The notes: a model not told the origin generated them from the letters alone. A stretch of 64,000 nucleotides of DNA from Microplitis mediator (GCF_029852145.1 NC_079974.1:14013041-14077040); one strand, 5' to 3'; shown: positions 42,101 to 55,631, counted from the stretch's first letter. Translations and numbers: made by a program.

Positions 42101-42420
42101 CCGATGAATGATCTTGAGGCACCTGAGTCCACTAATGCCTTCAACGGTTGGTTTGCTATGTAGATTGTAACGTGGAAGGCCGCGACTGTTTCATAATTAT
42201 CCGGTGTGTGGTTCTGCTGTAACTGAAAACTGTAATATATCTCCTGAGGCAGCGGCGTCCCTTCGCCCGAGTAATCAACCACTTCGGTGAAGTCGACCTC
42301 GCTCGCGAAAATGTCTTCCTGGCTTCCCTCAGGCTCTATGTCTTTACGGACCGGTCGTCGCAGAGTTTTAACCGACCCTATCTCGCCCTCTAGTGAACTT
42401 CGAGCCGGTTTTAAGTTCAC
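39127..42420 (-). CDS. pol: Gypsy Pol polyprotein (protease, RT, RNase H, integrase)
   Basis: 1097 residues without a break. Aspartic protease active site ALVDSGAS (DSG at 98-100). RT: LDLSQAYFQ (348 on), FGLTNAPATFQ (383-393) and catalytic YLDD (411-414). RNase H: QTDASSVGLGAAL (558 on) and a later TDHSSLRWL. Integrase: zinc finger H752/H760 and C789/C792, catalytic Asp822 (ADIMGP), Asp882 (TDNGTEF) and Glu917 (VERVNR). A GPF motif (FHGPFRI, near 1058) gives a GPY/F module; no chromodomain follows. The frame is -1 to gag and its first codon, GTG, overlaps the gag stop, so the start shown is nominal; a Gag-Pol frameshift or reinitiation is expected. Key residues are intact, so it could be functional. 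Confidence 0.96.
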   Translation of the reverse strand: MNLKPARSSLEGEIGSVKTLRRPVRKDIEPEGSQEDIFASEVDFTEVVDYSGEGTPLPQEIYYSFQLQQNHTPDNYETVAAFHVTIYIANQPLKALVDSGASRSFIGLEGIDLVTRLGLPVNTESTRRVILANGDVQRVRKITVARVQLQKIFVTVQLFWMPSLSQPCILGLDFLKSCEMVIDFSVNSWYIRTQPEDKFQFTEGVNSSCATICCGIQTLTTDQKEKLQKFLDKIIPPSGTIGVTRLAEHDIDVGDNPPVKQKPYNVTPILLEIIWKEVDKMLDEDIIEVSHSEWSSPVVMVRKPNGKWRFCIDYRRLNAVTIKDAYPIPNMTAILDQLRRARYITTLDLSQAYFQIPLTERAKPKTAFVVPGRGLFQFKRMPFGLTNAPATFQRMIDRLVSPEMYPYVFVYLDDIIIVTETYEEHLKWLQKVLLKLLEAGLTINREKSEFCCSEVRYLGFIVNSEGLQIDPEKTSAVREFPAPRNIKQLRRFLGMASWYRRFIPDFATIAAPLTKLLKKKQLWEWNTEQEIAMTTLKRHLTSAPVLACPDFKLQFTLQTDASSVGLGAALTQIMDNRERVIAYASRSLTDAERKYTVTEQECLAVIWSIRKFRCYLEGYQFTVITDHSSLRWLHNLKNPTGRLARWALELMEYQFTIIHRKGALHHVPDALSRIPENPDEVLGVIEEDIDRWYDRRLREVQRAPARFPNWRSEDERLYFHKPANLIDAELEDLNAWKLVLRKRFHQRAMTECHSTPEAGHLGVDKTFRRVAINYYWPNMFQDVVKYVRYCQVCQRTKVEQAPPTGFMGKKKVEEPWSIIAADIMGPLPKSLKGFAYLLVIQDLYTKWIEVRPLRRATGANISEALEDLVIWRWGKPQVLLTDNGTEFVNKDIRSLVDRVGLRHMTTPPYHPQADPVERVNRVLKTMMTAFINDNHREWDQHITQFRFAHNTAFHSSVQASPAFLNLGRELTGTDPLRDEDPELVHRPILEWQTRMRQLDQLRKSIVHALDTAFQKQAHYYNQKHRDREFQRGDLVWKKQFSLSSGPKNVSAKLADRFHGPFRISRKISSTMYELSDLTDKVIGKFTIQHLKPYLHAN

Positions 42421-43859
42421 TGTTTTCCATTCCCCGGGTTACAAAATGGACACGTTGCGATTGTCACTCCTGAGGCTCGACATTTAAAACAAAAACGTCG
42501 TCGGGGTTCAGGGCAAGTCCTATGGCGGTGTCCCGTCTTATCGCAATTCCAGCAGCGGTATTCTCCCGGGGTCCCCATGGCGTCCGGGGGTACAATTGTC
42601 GCCTCCTTTCTGTCTGGGACGAGACTCGTAGCTAGTGGCTCTAATAGCTTACCTGTTTTATCAGGGTCTGCTTCCGACACATGTTTACTCTTTTTGCTCG
42701 TGACCCGGTTATTCTTTTTATCCAACCTACTCCCTTTTTTCCCGATCTGGAGTGCAGCCAGACTGTCGCTTAGGAGATCGTCATCTGATGGCGCGCTCTC
42801 GGTTTCCGTATCCTCATCCTCCTGGGCCATCCTCAAATATACCTTCTGACTCGGACGCGGGTTCTGACGACGAGGCTCGTCAAGGCGATAGCTTTTTTCA
42901 TTGGCCTGTAACGTTGATTTCTTCATATGATACGCGAACGAGGGACACATAGAATTCCGTGGTAGCGGTGGGGGACGGTAGTTAGCCGCCCGCTGGAGAA
43001 CTCTTTCTTGGCGGATAGCTCGACCCTCTAGATCATCCATTGACCGGCAATCCGGTACTGCAATAACTAGTTGGAACGCGGGCAACATATTACGATGTGC
43101 ATATCTGACGCGCTCGACCTCTGTCCACGGTGGGTCGGTACGGGAGAATAACCCGTTCATACACGCAATGTACTGGCTGACAGGCTCATCTTTAGCTTGT
43201 GTGCGATTAGAAATTTCCTCTCGCAACGACATTTGATAATCTGGATCCGCGAATCTGTATCTCATGGCCGTCTTTACGTCGAGCCATGTCCTGAAATTAT
43301 GTAGACGACCCCTATACCACGTGAGCGCTGCGTCCCGCAGAGAGAAGGGGAGTGCTTTGAGCAAATCCTCGTCTCTCACTGTAATCATAGCGAGTCCTTC
43401 ATCCATGCGCATGATAAAATTCTCCACATCTTCATCGCTTCCCCCACCATATTGAACTTGCCACTTGTGCATTATGGTTAACAGCGTAGCGGCTCGCACG
43501 GGCGCTGGGGCTCGTAGATCATAGTCGACCCCTTCTTCGTCCGGAAATTCATAATCTTGTGGAGGGGGTTGCACTCTATGCCGCGCGTTTCGGTCTACAT
43601 TCACTCGGCGGTCTACCACATCGTTGTTTCTGTCGAAGGTTTGACTATAGCGATTTCTTTTCGGTATAGCGCCTGTTCTGTTTGGCGGCCCGTTTCCGCC
43701 GTTACCATTCCCTGCCGGTCCTGACGCGCCCGCTCCGTCGTCCATGCCATTTCTCGGGATGTTTATAGGTAGGGTGAACGTGTACGGAGGTAGGTTCTCC
43801 TCTTCCCGCAAATCAAAACGCTCCTCAGAACCATCACCCTGACTACCACCCTCTGCCAT
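42417..43859 (-). CDS. gag: Gypsy Gag polyprotein
   Basis: 480 residues from ATG. The N-terminus is acidic and then Gly/Asn-rich (GNGNGGNGPPNRTG). The middle (about 125-300) has the Ty3/Gypsy capsid pattern: LTWYRGRL, a FRTWLDVKTAMRYRFAD segment and a following YIACMNGLFSR. The C-terminus is nucleocapsid: CCHC knuckle C436, C439, H444, C449, then CX2CX9CX2C (C457, C460, C470, C473). The gene ends NGKQ at a TGA overlapping the first pol codon. It forms the particle and binds the RNA genome. Confidence 0.92.
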   Translation of the reverse strand: MAEGGSQGDGSEERFDLREEENLPPYTFTLPINIPRNGMDDGAGASGPAGNGNGGNGPPNRTGAIPKRNRYSQTFDRNNDVVDRRVNVDRNARHRVQPPPQDYEFPDEEGVDYDLRAPAPVRAATLLTIMHKWQVQYGGGSDEDVENFIMRMDEGLAMITVRDEDLLKALPFSLRDAALTWYRGRLHNFRTWLDVKTAMRYRFADPDYQMSLREEISNRTQAKDEPVSQYIACMNGLFSRTDPPWTEVERVRYAHRNMLPAFQLVIAVPDCRSMDDLEGRAIRQERVLQRAANYRPPPLPRNSMCPSFAYHMKKSTLQANEKSYRLDEPRRQNPRPSQKVYLRMAQEDEDTETESAPSDDDLLSDSLAALQIGKKGSRLDKKNNRVTSKKSKHVSEADPDKTGKLLEPLATSLVPDRKEATIVPPDAMGTPGEYRCWNCDKTGHRHRTCPEPRRRFCFKCRASGVTIATCPFCNPGNGKQ

Positions 43860-45466
43860 TGCTCTGACGAACCGTATTTTAGATCACGAAACTCAAAATT
43901 TTATAAATAATGTGGATAATGCCGAATAAAATAAAAAAATTATAAGGAAGTAACAGTGGAGTCTTGAGAAAAGCGAATGCAAAAAAAAGTATTGACGGAA
44001 AGATAAAAAAATAAAAAAAAGTAAGAAAAATAATAATAATAAAAAAAAAATATAGACTTACAATTTGTGTACAGACCTGCTGGATTGTTAAATATTTTAC
44101 TCTCGGCCTACCTCGTTCACTAATTAAATACTGTAACCAACCTAGAAGAACTCACTCACTAGATGCTGTGATAATTGATTGCGTAGCCACGCGATTCACT
44201 GTAGCTGTTATAATATGAATCCCACTCGCGTGGGTTGTGTTCAAATTAATTAATTTATTCACTAAATTAATTAATAACGTCTCTTTACTGTAACTTTAGT
44301 TTGTTACCAAACTCTTTATCAATTCTAACCTGTATAATGGATCGCACTTGCGTGAACCACTACGTCGGATAGAACAACGGGTTTTATTAATTGTAAATTA
44401 AACAAATAATTTATCCGATTATTAGTGAATTAATGTCACTATTTAATTAATAAATTCGCTGTATTAATTGTAGAAAGTCGGTGTAGATAAACGCAATAAA
44501 GCACAATTAAATTTTGATGAATTTTTAGAAGCTTGTAGACACGTCTAACACGCACGAAAAATTACCAAAGAATGGTGGACTCTGGGTGACTCTGTCGGGT
44601 GGTGGTGAGGAGTTCGTGGTACCCCCAATTATTCTCCTTATGTGATCTGTAATTGGTTATCGGTTACTAACCCGGCGTCTTAGCCAATAAGGACTCTCAG
44701 AGGCCCTAGTGCCCGCTACTAGTGTTACCCCTTCCGGGGCAAGTGTGGCTGCCTGACGCTTCCCCGCCGACTTCGGAAGTTGGCGAGAGCGGTCTCGCTC
44801 TCGTTCTCCCTGGCTGTAACGGCACGCGTCGATGTCTTCAACTCTGCCCCTCATCCATGGGGGGCGAGAGGTTTGCATGCCAACACTGTAACCTATGGAC
44901 ATGGTAGCGTCTTAATCCTCTGTAACTCGAGTGCGTAACAAAGACTCTTTGTGATTCCTCGAACTGTAGGTAAACATTTTCATCGGCATTCTCCAGCGGA
45001 TTATCCGAGTGTACTACAATGAGATTTTTTTTTTTTTTTTTGTGTCTACACTCGGCGCCGTGAGCGATGACCGAATCGTTTATTTATGATTGTCTCTTCG
45101 AGACTTTTCGATGTACAGAATATATTCTGTAAATAATATATTTAGTAAAGTAAAAATGAAATAATATTTTCACGTTCGTGATTCTGATGACCTCTAAAGC
45201 TTAGACCAAAAAAAAAGAACAAAAGTTAAAAATGAACTGGAGTTTATAATTTTGTTTGTACAACTAATAACGACTAATATTCTGTAGCATGAAGGATTAT
45301 GAATTCTTTTCTTTATAATTCCTTAATAAAAAAAATAATCAAATTACTCAAATACCAAAATCGGGAATTTTCAAACGAAAGATCTGAAACTAAAAAATTG
45401 CAAATAAATTCACACGAGGGTGGGTGAGTTCAGGCTCTTTGATTTGATTGTCCTTTTGCTTTGTGG
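43860..45466 (-). other. Gypsy 5' untranslated leader
   Basis: 1.6 kb between the primer site and gag with no supported gene. It has AT-rich sections, a T18 run near 45027-45044, and a GC-richer patch at 44560-44950 whose short frames (44657-44902 and 44722-44907) are not conserved with anything I recognise. It may hold packaging and translation-entry signals; no evidence for a specific one. Confidence 0.6.
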
Positions 45467-45484
45467 GCCCCACGTTGGGCGCCA
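45467..45484 (-). promoter_or_regulatory. Primer binding site, tRNA-Lys type
   Basis: In element orientation TGGCGCCCAACGTGGGGC starts 4 bases after the 5' LTR. This 18-base sequence is the known complement to the 3' end of tRNA-Lys(CUU), used as minus-strand primer by several retroelements including Drosophila gypsy. Confidence 0.85.
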
Positions 45485-45488
45485 TTTT

Positions 45489-47991
<2,503 letters not shown>

Positions 47992-48601
47992 TTGTCCTTC
48001 TAAATATTGTTAATTATTTATTACGAAAGAATATTGTGAATTCTGAATATGTGTTGATATGAAGATTAGAAAATCAATGTTTTTGACGAGGTTATAATTC
48101 GTCATTCTGAATTATGAACCATCATTATTTTTTACGTTCGTAACTGTGATTTTCTAAAGTTGGTATACTTCTGAAATTTATACTTTTGACAGTTTGCCTG
48201 CAAGCCCCTCGAGTCATTGCTGATCTTACTGTTATGTTGGAACGAAATCACTATAAAATCTAGAAACTATAGATTTCATGCCTTGAAGTTGGTACTTATT
48301 TATACGACAGAATTACACAATTCGCTCCCATCTAAAAGCATTGAGTGAACGGCCCCTGATAGTCAGTAAATAAAGAGCAAGTTTTATCGCTATAACAAAG
48401 ACATGTATATAAATTATTAGTGCATGTTAAAAATGTTTCATAAAATGAGTCGCGTACTACCTTTTGTTATTACTCGTAATATCTGAGTTAAATGATTAGT
48501 GCCATCAATGTAGTAGAGTGAAAATAAAATTGAACTATATCTCTAAAATTTATAAAAAGTTATCACAATTGCATAGTCTCGCATAAGTTTGTAAACAAAG
48601 A
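47992..48601. other. Presumed upstream region of the NTAQ1-like exon
   Basis: Higher-complexity, AT-rich sequence without frames or repeats I can name. It precedes an in-context start codon at 48602, so it may contain the promoter; no motif is decisive. Confidence 0.35.
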
Positions 48602-48967
48602 ATGGCTGCCGAACCTCGTGTAAGTAGTAATAAAGCAAAACCACTTGTGCCGCTTTTTCCCAAGGCCGCAGATTGTGTTTATACAAGTTGTTATTGGTAA
48701 ATATAATTATTTAAATTGTCAATTTGAACCTAACAATAAAACTATTCAGTAATTTTATATTAAATTTATATATGTCTACAAGTAAACATTTTAATGTATA
48801 CTGTTGAATTTAGTTCAATGAATTATGATAACGGTGTGGATATTGCGGCAGATCTTAAAGTGGATCGATACATTACAGGAGAATGGATCCGACTATATGA
48901 AAGAAAAAAAAGTGGAGCTACAAAAAGATTCCATGCCTTTGTTTGTAATAAGCTGATAATTAAATAA
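48602..48967 (+). CDS. NTAQ1: First exon of NTAQ1-like gene plus a possible in-phase second exon
   Basis: Exon 1 (48602-48696) starts ATG and reads 31 codons, ending LFPKAADCVYTSCY plus two bases before a GTAAAT donor. This is the N-terminus of protein N-terminal glutamine amidohydrolase (tungus in flies), whose catalytic Cys lies in the SCYC motif; it deamidates N-terminal Gln in the Arg/N-degron pathway. A TTTAG acceptor at 48811-48813 would complete Cys and continue in frame with SMNYDNGVDIAADLKVD to a stop at 48965-48967. That continuation is not the normal NTAQ1 sequence (which has Glu-Glu-Asn-x-Trp after the Cys), and I do not recognise it. Either the true exon 2 lies further right beyond inserted elements, or this is a truncated or chimeric transcript. 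Exon 1 identity is fairly sure; exon 2 is doubtful. Confidence 0.6.
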
Positions 48968-49787
48968 TTATATATTGTTTGTTTAATTTAGGCTCATAAA
49001 TACATATTAATTTGAGGTTTTAAATTATTGTTATGTCAATTGATAAATTCATACAAAAGATTTTATACACTATATCAGTACATGAATATATCCAATCAAA
49101 AAACAGAATCTCTGTATAAAATCGCGCCAAGTACACGTTTAAAATTGTTTACAAGTTAAAAAAAACTTTTTTTTACAAAAAACAAAAATCAAATCAAAAA
49201 AATACCAAGTACCTAGTTTGATTCAAAATCATGGAGAACGTTTTCATCAAATTTAAAATAAAATTTCAACATACTTGGTGCTCGTTACTGAATTTGTTCA
49301 AGCAAAATTAATTTATAGAATTGATTTCGCATACAAATTAATTTCCGATAAAATTGAAAGATATTCTTTTTTTTTTTATTTTACACTTTATAGGCACACC
49401 AAGTACTACCCGGTCGGCAAAAAGTTATCATAAAGATCTCATAAACATAACAATTTTTGGATCTGATAACTTTAAGACTCATCTTAAAGATAACATAAAA
49501 ACATCAGAAAGATATCTAATGCGCCACCTACCGACATCTTTTAGATCTCTTCGAAAAGGTATCAGAAAGATAACATTTTTTTATTGTCTAAAAGATATCG
49601 GATCAATGATATAATAAAGTTATCTCTAATTAGATATGATTTTGAGGTTATTAATAATAATTGATATTTAAAAATTTTTTGGTTTTTATTGGTGACTATT
49701 TATAAGAAAGTAATTTATTCGAAATTATATAATAATTTAAATATAATTAATAATAATAATTTAGTTCTGATAATCATACTCATAACC
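48968..49787. other. AT-rich intronic or intergenic DNA with MITE-like piece
   Basis: CCCGGTCGGCAAAAAGTTATC at 49409 on, followed by short inverted words (AAAGATATC, GATATCTTT), suggests a MITE of about 250 bp, but the right end is not clear. The frame 49354-49614 is not called. Confidence 0.35.
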
Positions 49788-49929
49788 CTGGTTAAAAAAG
49801 TAAATTAAAAAGGATTGAAAAAGCAAACATATTTAATACTACTTAATACTCGCCAATACTCTTAATTGTCCGGAGAATTAAGATCGAATATAAACCGAAT
49901 CCTTATTAATTCTCCTTTATCTAGCGGAA

Positions 49930-50785
49930 AAAATATTATCATTTTGGGATTAAAAAAAATAAAAAAGGATAAAATATTTGTTATCCTAACTTATCCTTTT
50001 TAATTCTAAAATAATATTCAATTTCTGTTCTCGCGGAAGATTCAAAAGAACAAACGAGGATTCGAAAATGTTTAATTCTAACTAATTCTTTTTAATTCTA
50101 AAATAATATTGCTATTTCTGTTCTCGCGGAAGATTCAAGAGAACAAAAGAGGATTCGAAAAAAATTAATTCTAACTAATTCTTTTTAATTCTAAAATAAT
50201 ATTGCTATTTTTGTTCTCACGGTAGATTCAAGAGAATAAAAAAGGATTCAAAAAGTTTAATTCTAACTAATTCTTTCTAATTCTAAAATATTAATCGATT
50301 TCTGTTCTCGCGGAGGATTCAATAGGATAAAAGAGGATTTGAAAAAGTTTAATTATAACTAATTCTTTTTAATTCTAAAATAATATTAAATTTCTGTTCT
50401 CGCGGAGGATTCAAGAGTATAAAAGAGGATTCGAAAAAAATTAATTCTAACTAATTCTTTTCAATTCTAAAATAATATTAAATTTCTGTTCTCGCGGAGG
50501 ATTCAAGAGAACAAAAGAGGATTCGAAAAAAATTAATTCTAACTAATTCTTTTTAATTCTAAAATAATATTAAATTTCTGTTCTCGCGGAGGATTCAAGA
50601 GAATAAACGAGGATTTGAAAAAGTTTAATTATAACTAATTCTTTTTAATTCTAAAATAATGTTTCAATTTCTGTTCTCCCCGAGAATCCGAGAGAATAAA
50701 AGAGGATTCGAAAAAGTTTAATTCTACCTTATTTTTTCTAATTTCAAAGTCATGTTGCAATTCCTGTTCTCGCTGAGAAGTCGAG
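49930..50785. repeat. 92-bp tandem repeat, about 9 copies
   Basis: CTGTTCTCGCGGAAGATTCA and variants recur at about 50025, 50118, 50211, 50302, 50394 and onward, with TTTTTAATTCTAAAATAAT between. Period is 91-93 bp. Confidence 0.85.
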
Positions 50786-51189
50786 AGAATTGTAACCATA
50801 ACAAAAAAAATTATTTTTCTTTTAAATATAAAATAACAAAATAATAATGAATAGTAATTATTTATTTATTAATATTTTATTTTGGGAAAGAAAAGAAATA
50901 ATAATTTTATACGTGAAATTTTATTTTCTTTTCTGGAGAAATTTTTGGAAAAAAAAGTAATTAAAAGAGAAAAAGGCAACGGGAAAAAAATGTAAGAGTA
51001 AACGTCAGACGCTCGCTGACCGACAATATGGCGGGAGAGAGTTATTGAGCGAAAGATAGTTCCGCGCTCACCGCTAGAGCGTGCGGGCTTCTTGGATATG
51101 GACACTTATAGTAGAAGTGTGAAAAGCAAATGCAGCGGACGTTATCGTCAGTAAGCACTCCACTGCTACCAAGTGAACTTTACGTAGCC
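50786..51189. other. Unassigned, with a GC-richer patch at 50990-51130
   Basis: The minus-strand frame 50869-51105 (SISKKPARSSGERG) has no recognisable domain and ends in low-complexity sequence; not called as a gene. Confidence 0.3.
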
Positions 51190-51302
51190 AGTGATCGGCA
51201 AAAAAAAAATTATCTATTTTTATTAACTAATTTTTTTGCAAATTAGTAATTATTCACAGAGCAATTACTAGTTATTCGAAAATAGAAAATTATTTCAGAG
51301 TA

Positions 51303-52697
51303 CCCAGTGAACACATGACCTTATTTTGACGTCATATGTAGGTCATAGCAATGCCACGGCATCTGATGTAAATTTGATGTCAATCTGACGTTCTACATGA
51401 TTTTAATATGATGTAAAGCTTGTGACATCATATTGATGTAAGCATGACTCTTGTATGACGTCATAGTTATGACTTATGTATTACGTACGTTTGACATAAA
51501 ACCTACATCACATTGTTACGTAGTAATAAAGTCATTATCGTATATCATAATGACGTAATTTTAAAATCATACATTTATGTCAGTAGCAAAGTCACGGTTA
51601 TACGTAATATGGATGTCACTCTTAAATCATATCTTTACATCAGTGACAAGTCAGTATTTCACGAAATGCTGATGTAATTTCTGAGTCATAGTTTTTTATC
51701 ATCTATTTATTGAAATAAAACAATCATAGAATGAATTTTCAAATATGTGTCAATGTGTAAAAATAACAACTAAACGTCGAACATTTTCGGGGTCAAAGTA
51801 ATCGATACACTCGATAATAGATTATTCAGACGTTTTAGATTAAAACATTAGCGTGAGCATAAAAAAATTAACTTTATTTTTTTAAATGATATATATCGAA
51901 AATATCATTTAGGATGACAAAGAAAATGTAACGACAGTTTGAACTCTTTTGATATTATGATTCTAAAGTTTAAGTATCACAATTTTTCAATCGATTAAAT
52001 TTCATACGATTTTGTGGAATTATTTAATGTTTCGCAAAATTTTATATAAGATTTTTTAAATTTCACATCACAACAAAAAATTAAAAAATTTGATGAAACT
52101 TAATGAAATTTTATACAATTATCATCGAGGTCGACAAATATTGCTTCTATAAAATTTCACATAAGTTGATGGAGTTTTTTAAATTTTGTAAAAATCCATC
52201 ACGAAAACTTATGAACTGTCTTTTCCGGCATTTCACTCTAAACACATCAATTAAGCACGAGATTTGAACTCTCGTGACGTGGACCAGTGAGCAACGTTCA
52301 GGACTACCAGCCAAGAGTAGCCGTGTTCGAACCCAGGAGATGCCCAGGATTTTTTCATCATTTAACGTTATTTAATCTTGTTTCAGAATTCACAATGCGT
52401 TCGCGCGATAATAATCAAATAAAAAATTCGGTATTTCGTTTTTTTTTTTTTTTTCAAAAATATATTTTCCGAATTGATAATTTTGACATCACCTATATGT
52501 CATATTGACGTCATAAAATGTCACACAGACATCACATTTACGTCATGTATACGTCATTAGTTTTACATCATAATCTTACGTAAAAAAGTGGGAAATAATG
52601 AGTCACACTTGACTCATTCGTGACTTATATCTTACGTAAATGATGACTTAGCGTAACGTCACTCTGACGTCAAATTTATGTCAATGTGTTTACTGGG
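51303..52697. mobile_element. CCCAGTGAACACA MITE, copy 3
   Basis: Full-length copy (1395 bp) with TA at 51301-51302 and 52698-52699, same orientation as copy 2. Arms carry the TGACGTCA-like array; the tRNA-like core lies at 52274-52340 (B-box GTGTTCGAACCCAGG). The frame at 52287-52508 is core sequence and not a gene. Confidence 0.9.
52274..52340 (+). pseudogene. tRNA-like core of MITE copy 3
   Basis: Same A-box (GTGGACCAGTGAGCAACG) and B-box arrangement as in the other two copies. Confidence 0.5.
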
Positions 52698-53722
52698 TAA
52701 TTACTAATTTTTGCCAATAATAAACAATCAGGTCGAAGATAATTCTAATTTTTCAGAAAATAAATAATTAGCAAAGAAAAACTACTAATTTTTTTAATAA
52801 TAAAAATTATCGGAAAAATATTCCTAATTTTTGAGAGAATAAATAATTAGCTGAATAAAATCACTAATTTTTCGGAAAATAAGAAATTAGCAGAAAGAAA
52901 TTACTAATTTTTCAAATAATAAAAAATTAGCGGAAAAATATTCCTAATTTTTGAGAGAATAAAAAATTAGCAGATAAAAATCATTAATTTTTTAAGAAAT
53001 AAAAAATTAACCAGAAAAAGTTACTAATTTTCCAAATATTGATTAAAAATAACGAAAAATGTTTTTGTTGAGAACAAGTTTAAAATAGTAGTATAGAGCT
53101 ATACAAGTAAAATATAGACTATTATACTTCTTTGTAAAAAATGTACAAAAATTACTTGACTTGATTATTTCATCAAACTTGATTTGATAATTTACTTGCC
53201 TAAAAGAAAAAAAAATTTGTTTTTCTATTTACTAACAGTTCAACTCTACGACGATAATTTTTTTTTTCATAAATAAGTGTTTTTAAAGCATAAACTTATA
53301 AATATTTCTTGATAGAGAATTTTTAAGATAATAATTATTTTCTTCTCAAATTAATTAAAAAAATGAATTAAGTCATTTGAAAAAAATATATTAGTCGCAC
53401 TTGTTGTTATTAATATTTTAACTGCTCAACTCATAATTCTAGTTCAAAATAATAATAGTTCACAAAATTCAAGACCAAAAAATATTGATTCAGTTTTGTC
53501 CTGAAATCACTCTGTTCTTAGAAAAAAAATCATTTAAGTAGAAATCCCAAAATTTTGGTAGACAGAAAATGAAACTTGAAATTTTTTTAGAATCAGTCAA
53601 TTAATTTTTATGATTAATTGGGATTGAAAAAAATTATGCTACATAAAATTCTGGATCAAAAGTTATTGATGCCATTTGTGAGAAAATTGCTCATTTATTA
53701 AAAAACAAAATCATTTAAGTAG

Positions 53723-54403
53723 AAATACCAACTCTTTGACTTGTTACCAAGTCTAGTGACAATTCGGAATAAATTAAACCGGTGTAAGCAACTACGATTT
53801 CAATACTGCCATAAGCTTGTACCAGGTTTGTTGAAAGCTCTAGACAATCGCTTTGGAAATATATACAATGTCATCGATGAAGGAAAAACCAGTGCTGTTG
53901 CTGCAGGTTGTCATCCAAAGTTTAAGCTGAATTGGTTGGCATCACTGAGTTCGCGAGCTCAAGCCAATGCAATGGAAGCTATAAAGGAAGCTTTAAAAAG
54001 CAGTTCTGATCAGCCCGTCGATGATGACACTTTTTCTGAAGAAGCTGATGATTTCTTCGTTTTCACTAGTTATTCCGAGAGTGTCCCAGAAGAAAATAGT
54101 ATAAATTTTCAAACGCTTGGTTCATCAGATTCCGAAACAATGTACCGAAAATTTCTTGCTCATAAAAGCAATGATATTAAAATATTGGAGCTTTATCCTA
54201 TTGTGAAGCAAGTTTTTCTAAAATTTAATACACCAGTACCTTCGTCTGCACCGGTAGAACGACTATTTAGCTATGTTACTATGTTTAACCTACCGAAATT
54301 TAATAAATTGACGGATCAAAATTTCGAATTGCGTGTAGTCATGAAATGTAATGCCAGTGCTGCCAAAAAGGTCGTAATTAGAAATTTCATTTGTATTTCT
54401 TGA
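53723..54403 (+). pseudogene. hAT transposase, C-terminal part with dimerisation domain
   Basis: Open from 53723 (no ATG; a TAG precedes) to TGA at 54403, about 226 residues. The segment LLPSLVTIRNKLNRC matches the usual region before the C-terminal domain, and the C-terminus LPSSAPVERLFS-type motif (here VPSSAPVERLFSYVTMF) followed by NKLTDQNFELRV is the hAT dimerisation region (Dimer_Tnp_hAT). The N-terminal BED finger and the catalytic DDE region are missing. The absence of internal stops over 226 codons suggests modest age, or an exon whose upstream partner is lost. An imperfect duplication around TCATTTAAGTAGAAAT (53527 and 53711) lies just before it. Confidence 0.8.
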
Positions 54404-54890
54404 TAAATAATTGTTGTTTTTTTTTTAATTTTAAATTAATTTAGACAAGTTATTTGAGATGAAAATAAAATCTATTTGTTCTACGAACTAATCTATAAAA
54501 TTATAATATGTTTTTTTTATTGTAAGCCTCTAAATATATTTAAAATAGTATTTTGATTGATATAATGGTACTTTTTACTTAGTGTGATAAAAGCATTTGA
54601 GTTTTAAATAAAATAAAAATTACAATTTTAAAATAAAGATTATTGAAGCTATGATGAGCGATATTTGAATTTTTCAAGTAATTATCTCTATTTAAAATTG
54701 TAATTATTATGATAAGTAAAAATAACTATCTAGACAGTAATAAATGTATTAACAAATTATTTTTTTACTAATCATCGGGATTTTTTTTATGGATTGTGAG
54801 TTTTTATTTGAATTTTTAAGATAGCAAATTTTTAATTATGGTTGCAATAACTATTTGATTATGAGCTGCATTTTTCTCCGTGTAATTATC
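54404..54890. other. AT-rich 3' flank of the hAT remnant
   Basis: No gene. TTTTTCTCCGTGTA near 54871-54884 is an end of the CACGGAGAAAAA MITE type without a visible partner. Confidence 0.35.
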
Positions 54891-55430
54891 TATCTTTAAG
54901 AAAAATTAAATTTTTTCCACATTGTTAATTTAAAAAAAAAAAAAATCGGATGATTTTTTCCCCCATTATCATTTTTTCCCAAAAATTATGTGATTTTTTT
55001 TCTAACTATTAATTTTCCTGAAAAATTAGGTAATTTTTTTTTCTAATTATTTATTTGTCTGAAAAATTAGGTAATTTTTTTTTCTAATTATTCATTTTTC
55101 AGAAAAAATAGATAATTTTTTCCCTAATTATTTATTTTTCCGAAAAATTAGATAATTTTTTTCCTAATTATTTATTTTTCCGAAAAATTACATAATATTT
55201 TTTCTAATTATTTATTTTCCAAAAAATTAGATAATATTTTTTCTAATTATTTATTTTTCCGAAAAATTAGATAAATTTTTTCTCTAATTATTAATTATTT
55301 TTTTAATTAGTAATCTTTTTTTACATATTGCTAATTTTTAAAAAAATTAGTGTTTTTCTATAACTGAATAAAAATTAAAGAAAAAATTAGTAAAATAAAC
55401 GAAATCGTTGATAAAAAAATCGATCTTGCC

Positions 55431-55630
55431 GATCTCTGTACGTAGCAGAGTGGGAAGTATCTACTGGTAGTGGCGCAGTATACCCTGCACCACGTCCTAC
55501 ATATATCTGGTATAGATAATATATTATATTTGGTATAACCAGTGGTCTTCCCCATGGACAGTGTCGGATATCCATCCCAGTTCGGGCTCTCTGTATTTTT
55601 CTTGGGAATAGTTCTTTATTCTATTCGAAT
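55431..55630. other. Short higher-complexity stretch, unassigned
   Basis: It contains phrases such as AGTATCTACTGGTAGTGG; frames at 55358-55575 (-) have no recognisable product. Confidence 0.3.
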
Positions 55631-55631
55631 T

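Larger units (their letters stand above)
51190..55430. mobile_element. Decayed hAT-type element with TTACTAATTTTTC arms
   Basis: GATCGGCAAAAAAAAAATTATC begins near 51191; TTGCCGATC stands near 55425. The arms are degenerate arrays of ACTAATTTTTCNGAAAAT (51215-51300 and 52700-53050) and its complement (54900-55390). Between them lies the 3' part of a hAT transposase gene. The left arm is split by MITE copy 3. The outer boundaries are tentative. Confidence 0.5.

Noticed and set aside
37702..43455. Plus-strand frames across the Gypsy element
   Set aside because: Shadows of the minus-strand gag, pol and third ORF.
43860..45466. A fourth Gypsy gene in the leader
   Set aside because: Only short frames without start context or domains; better read as an untranslated leader.
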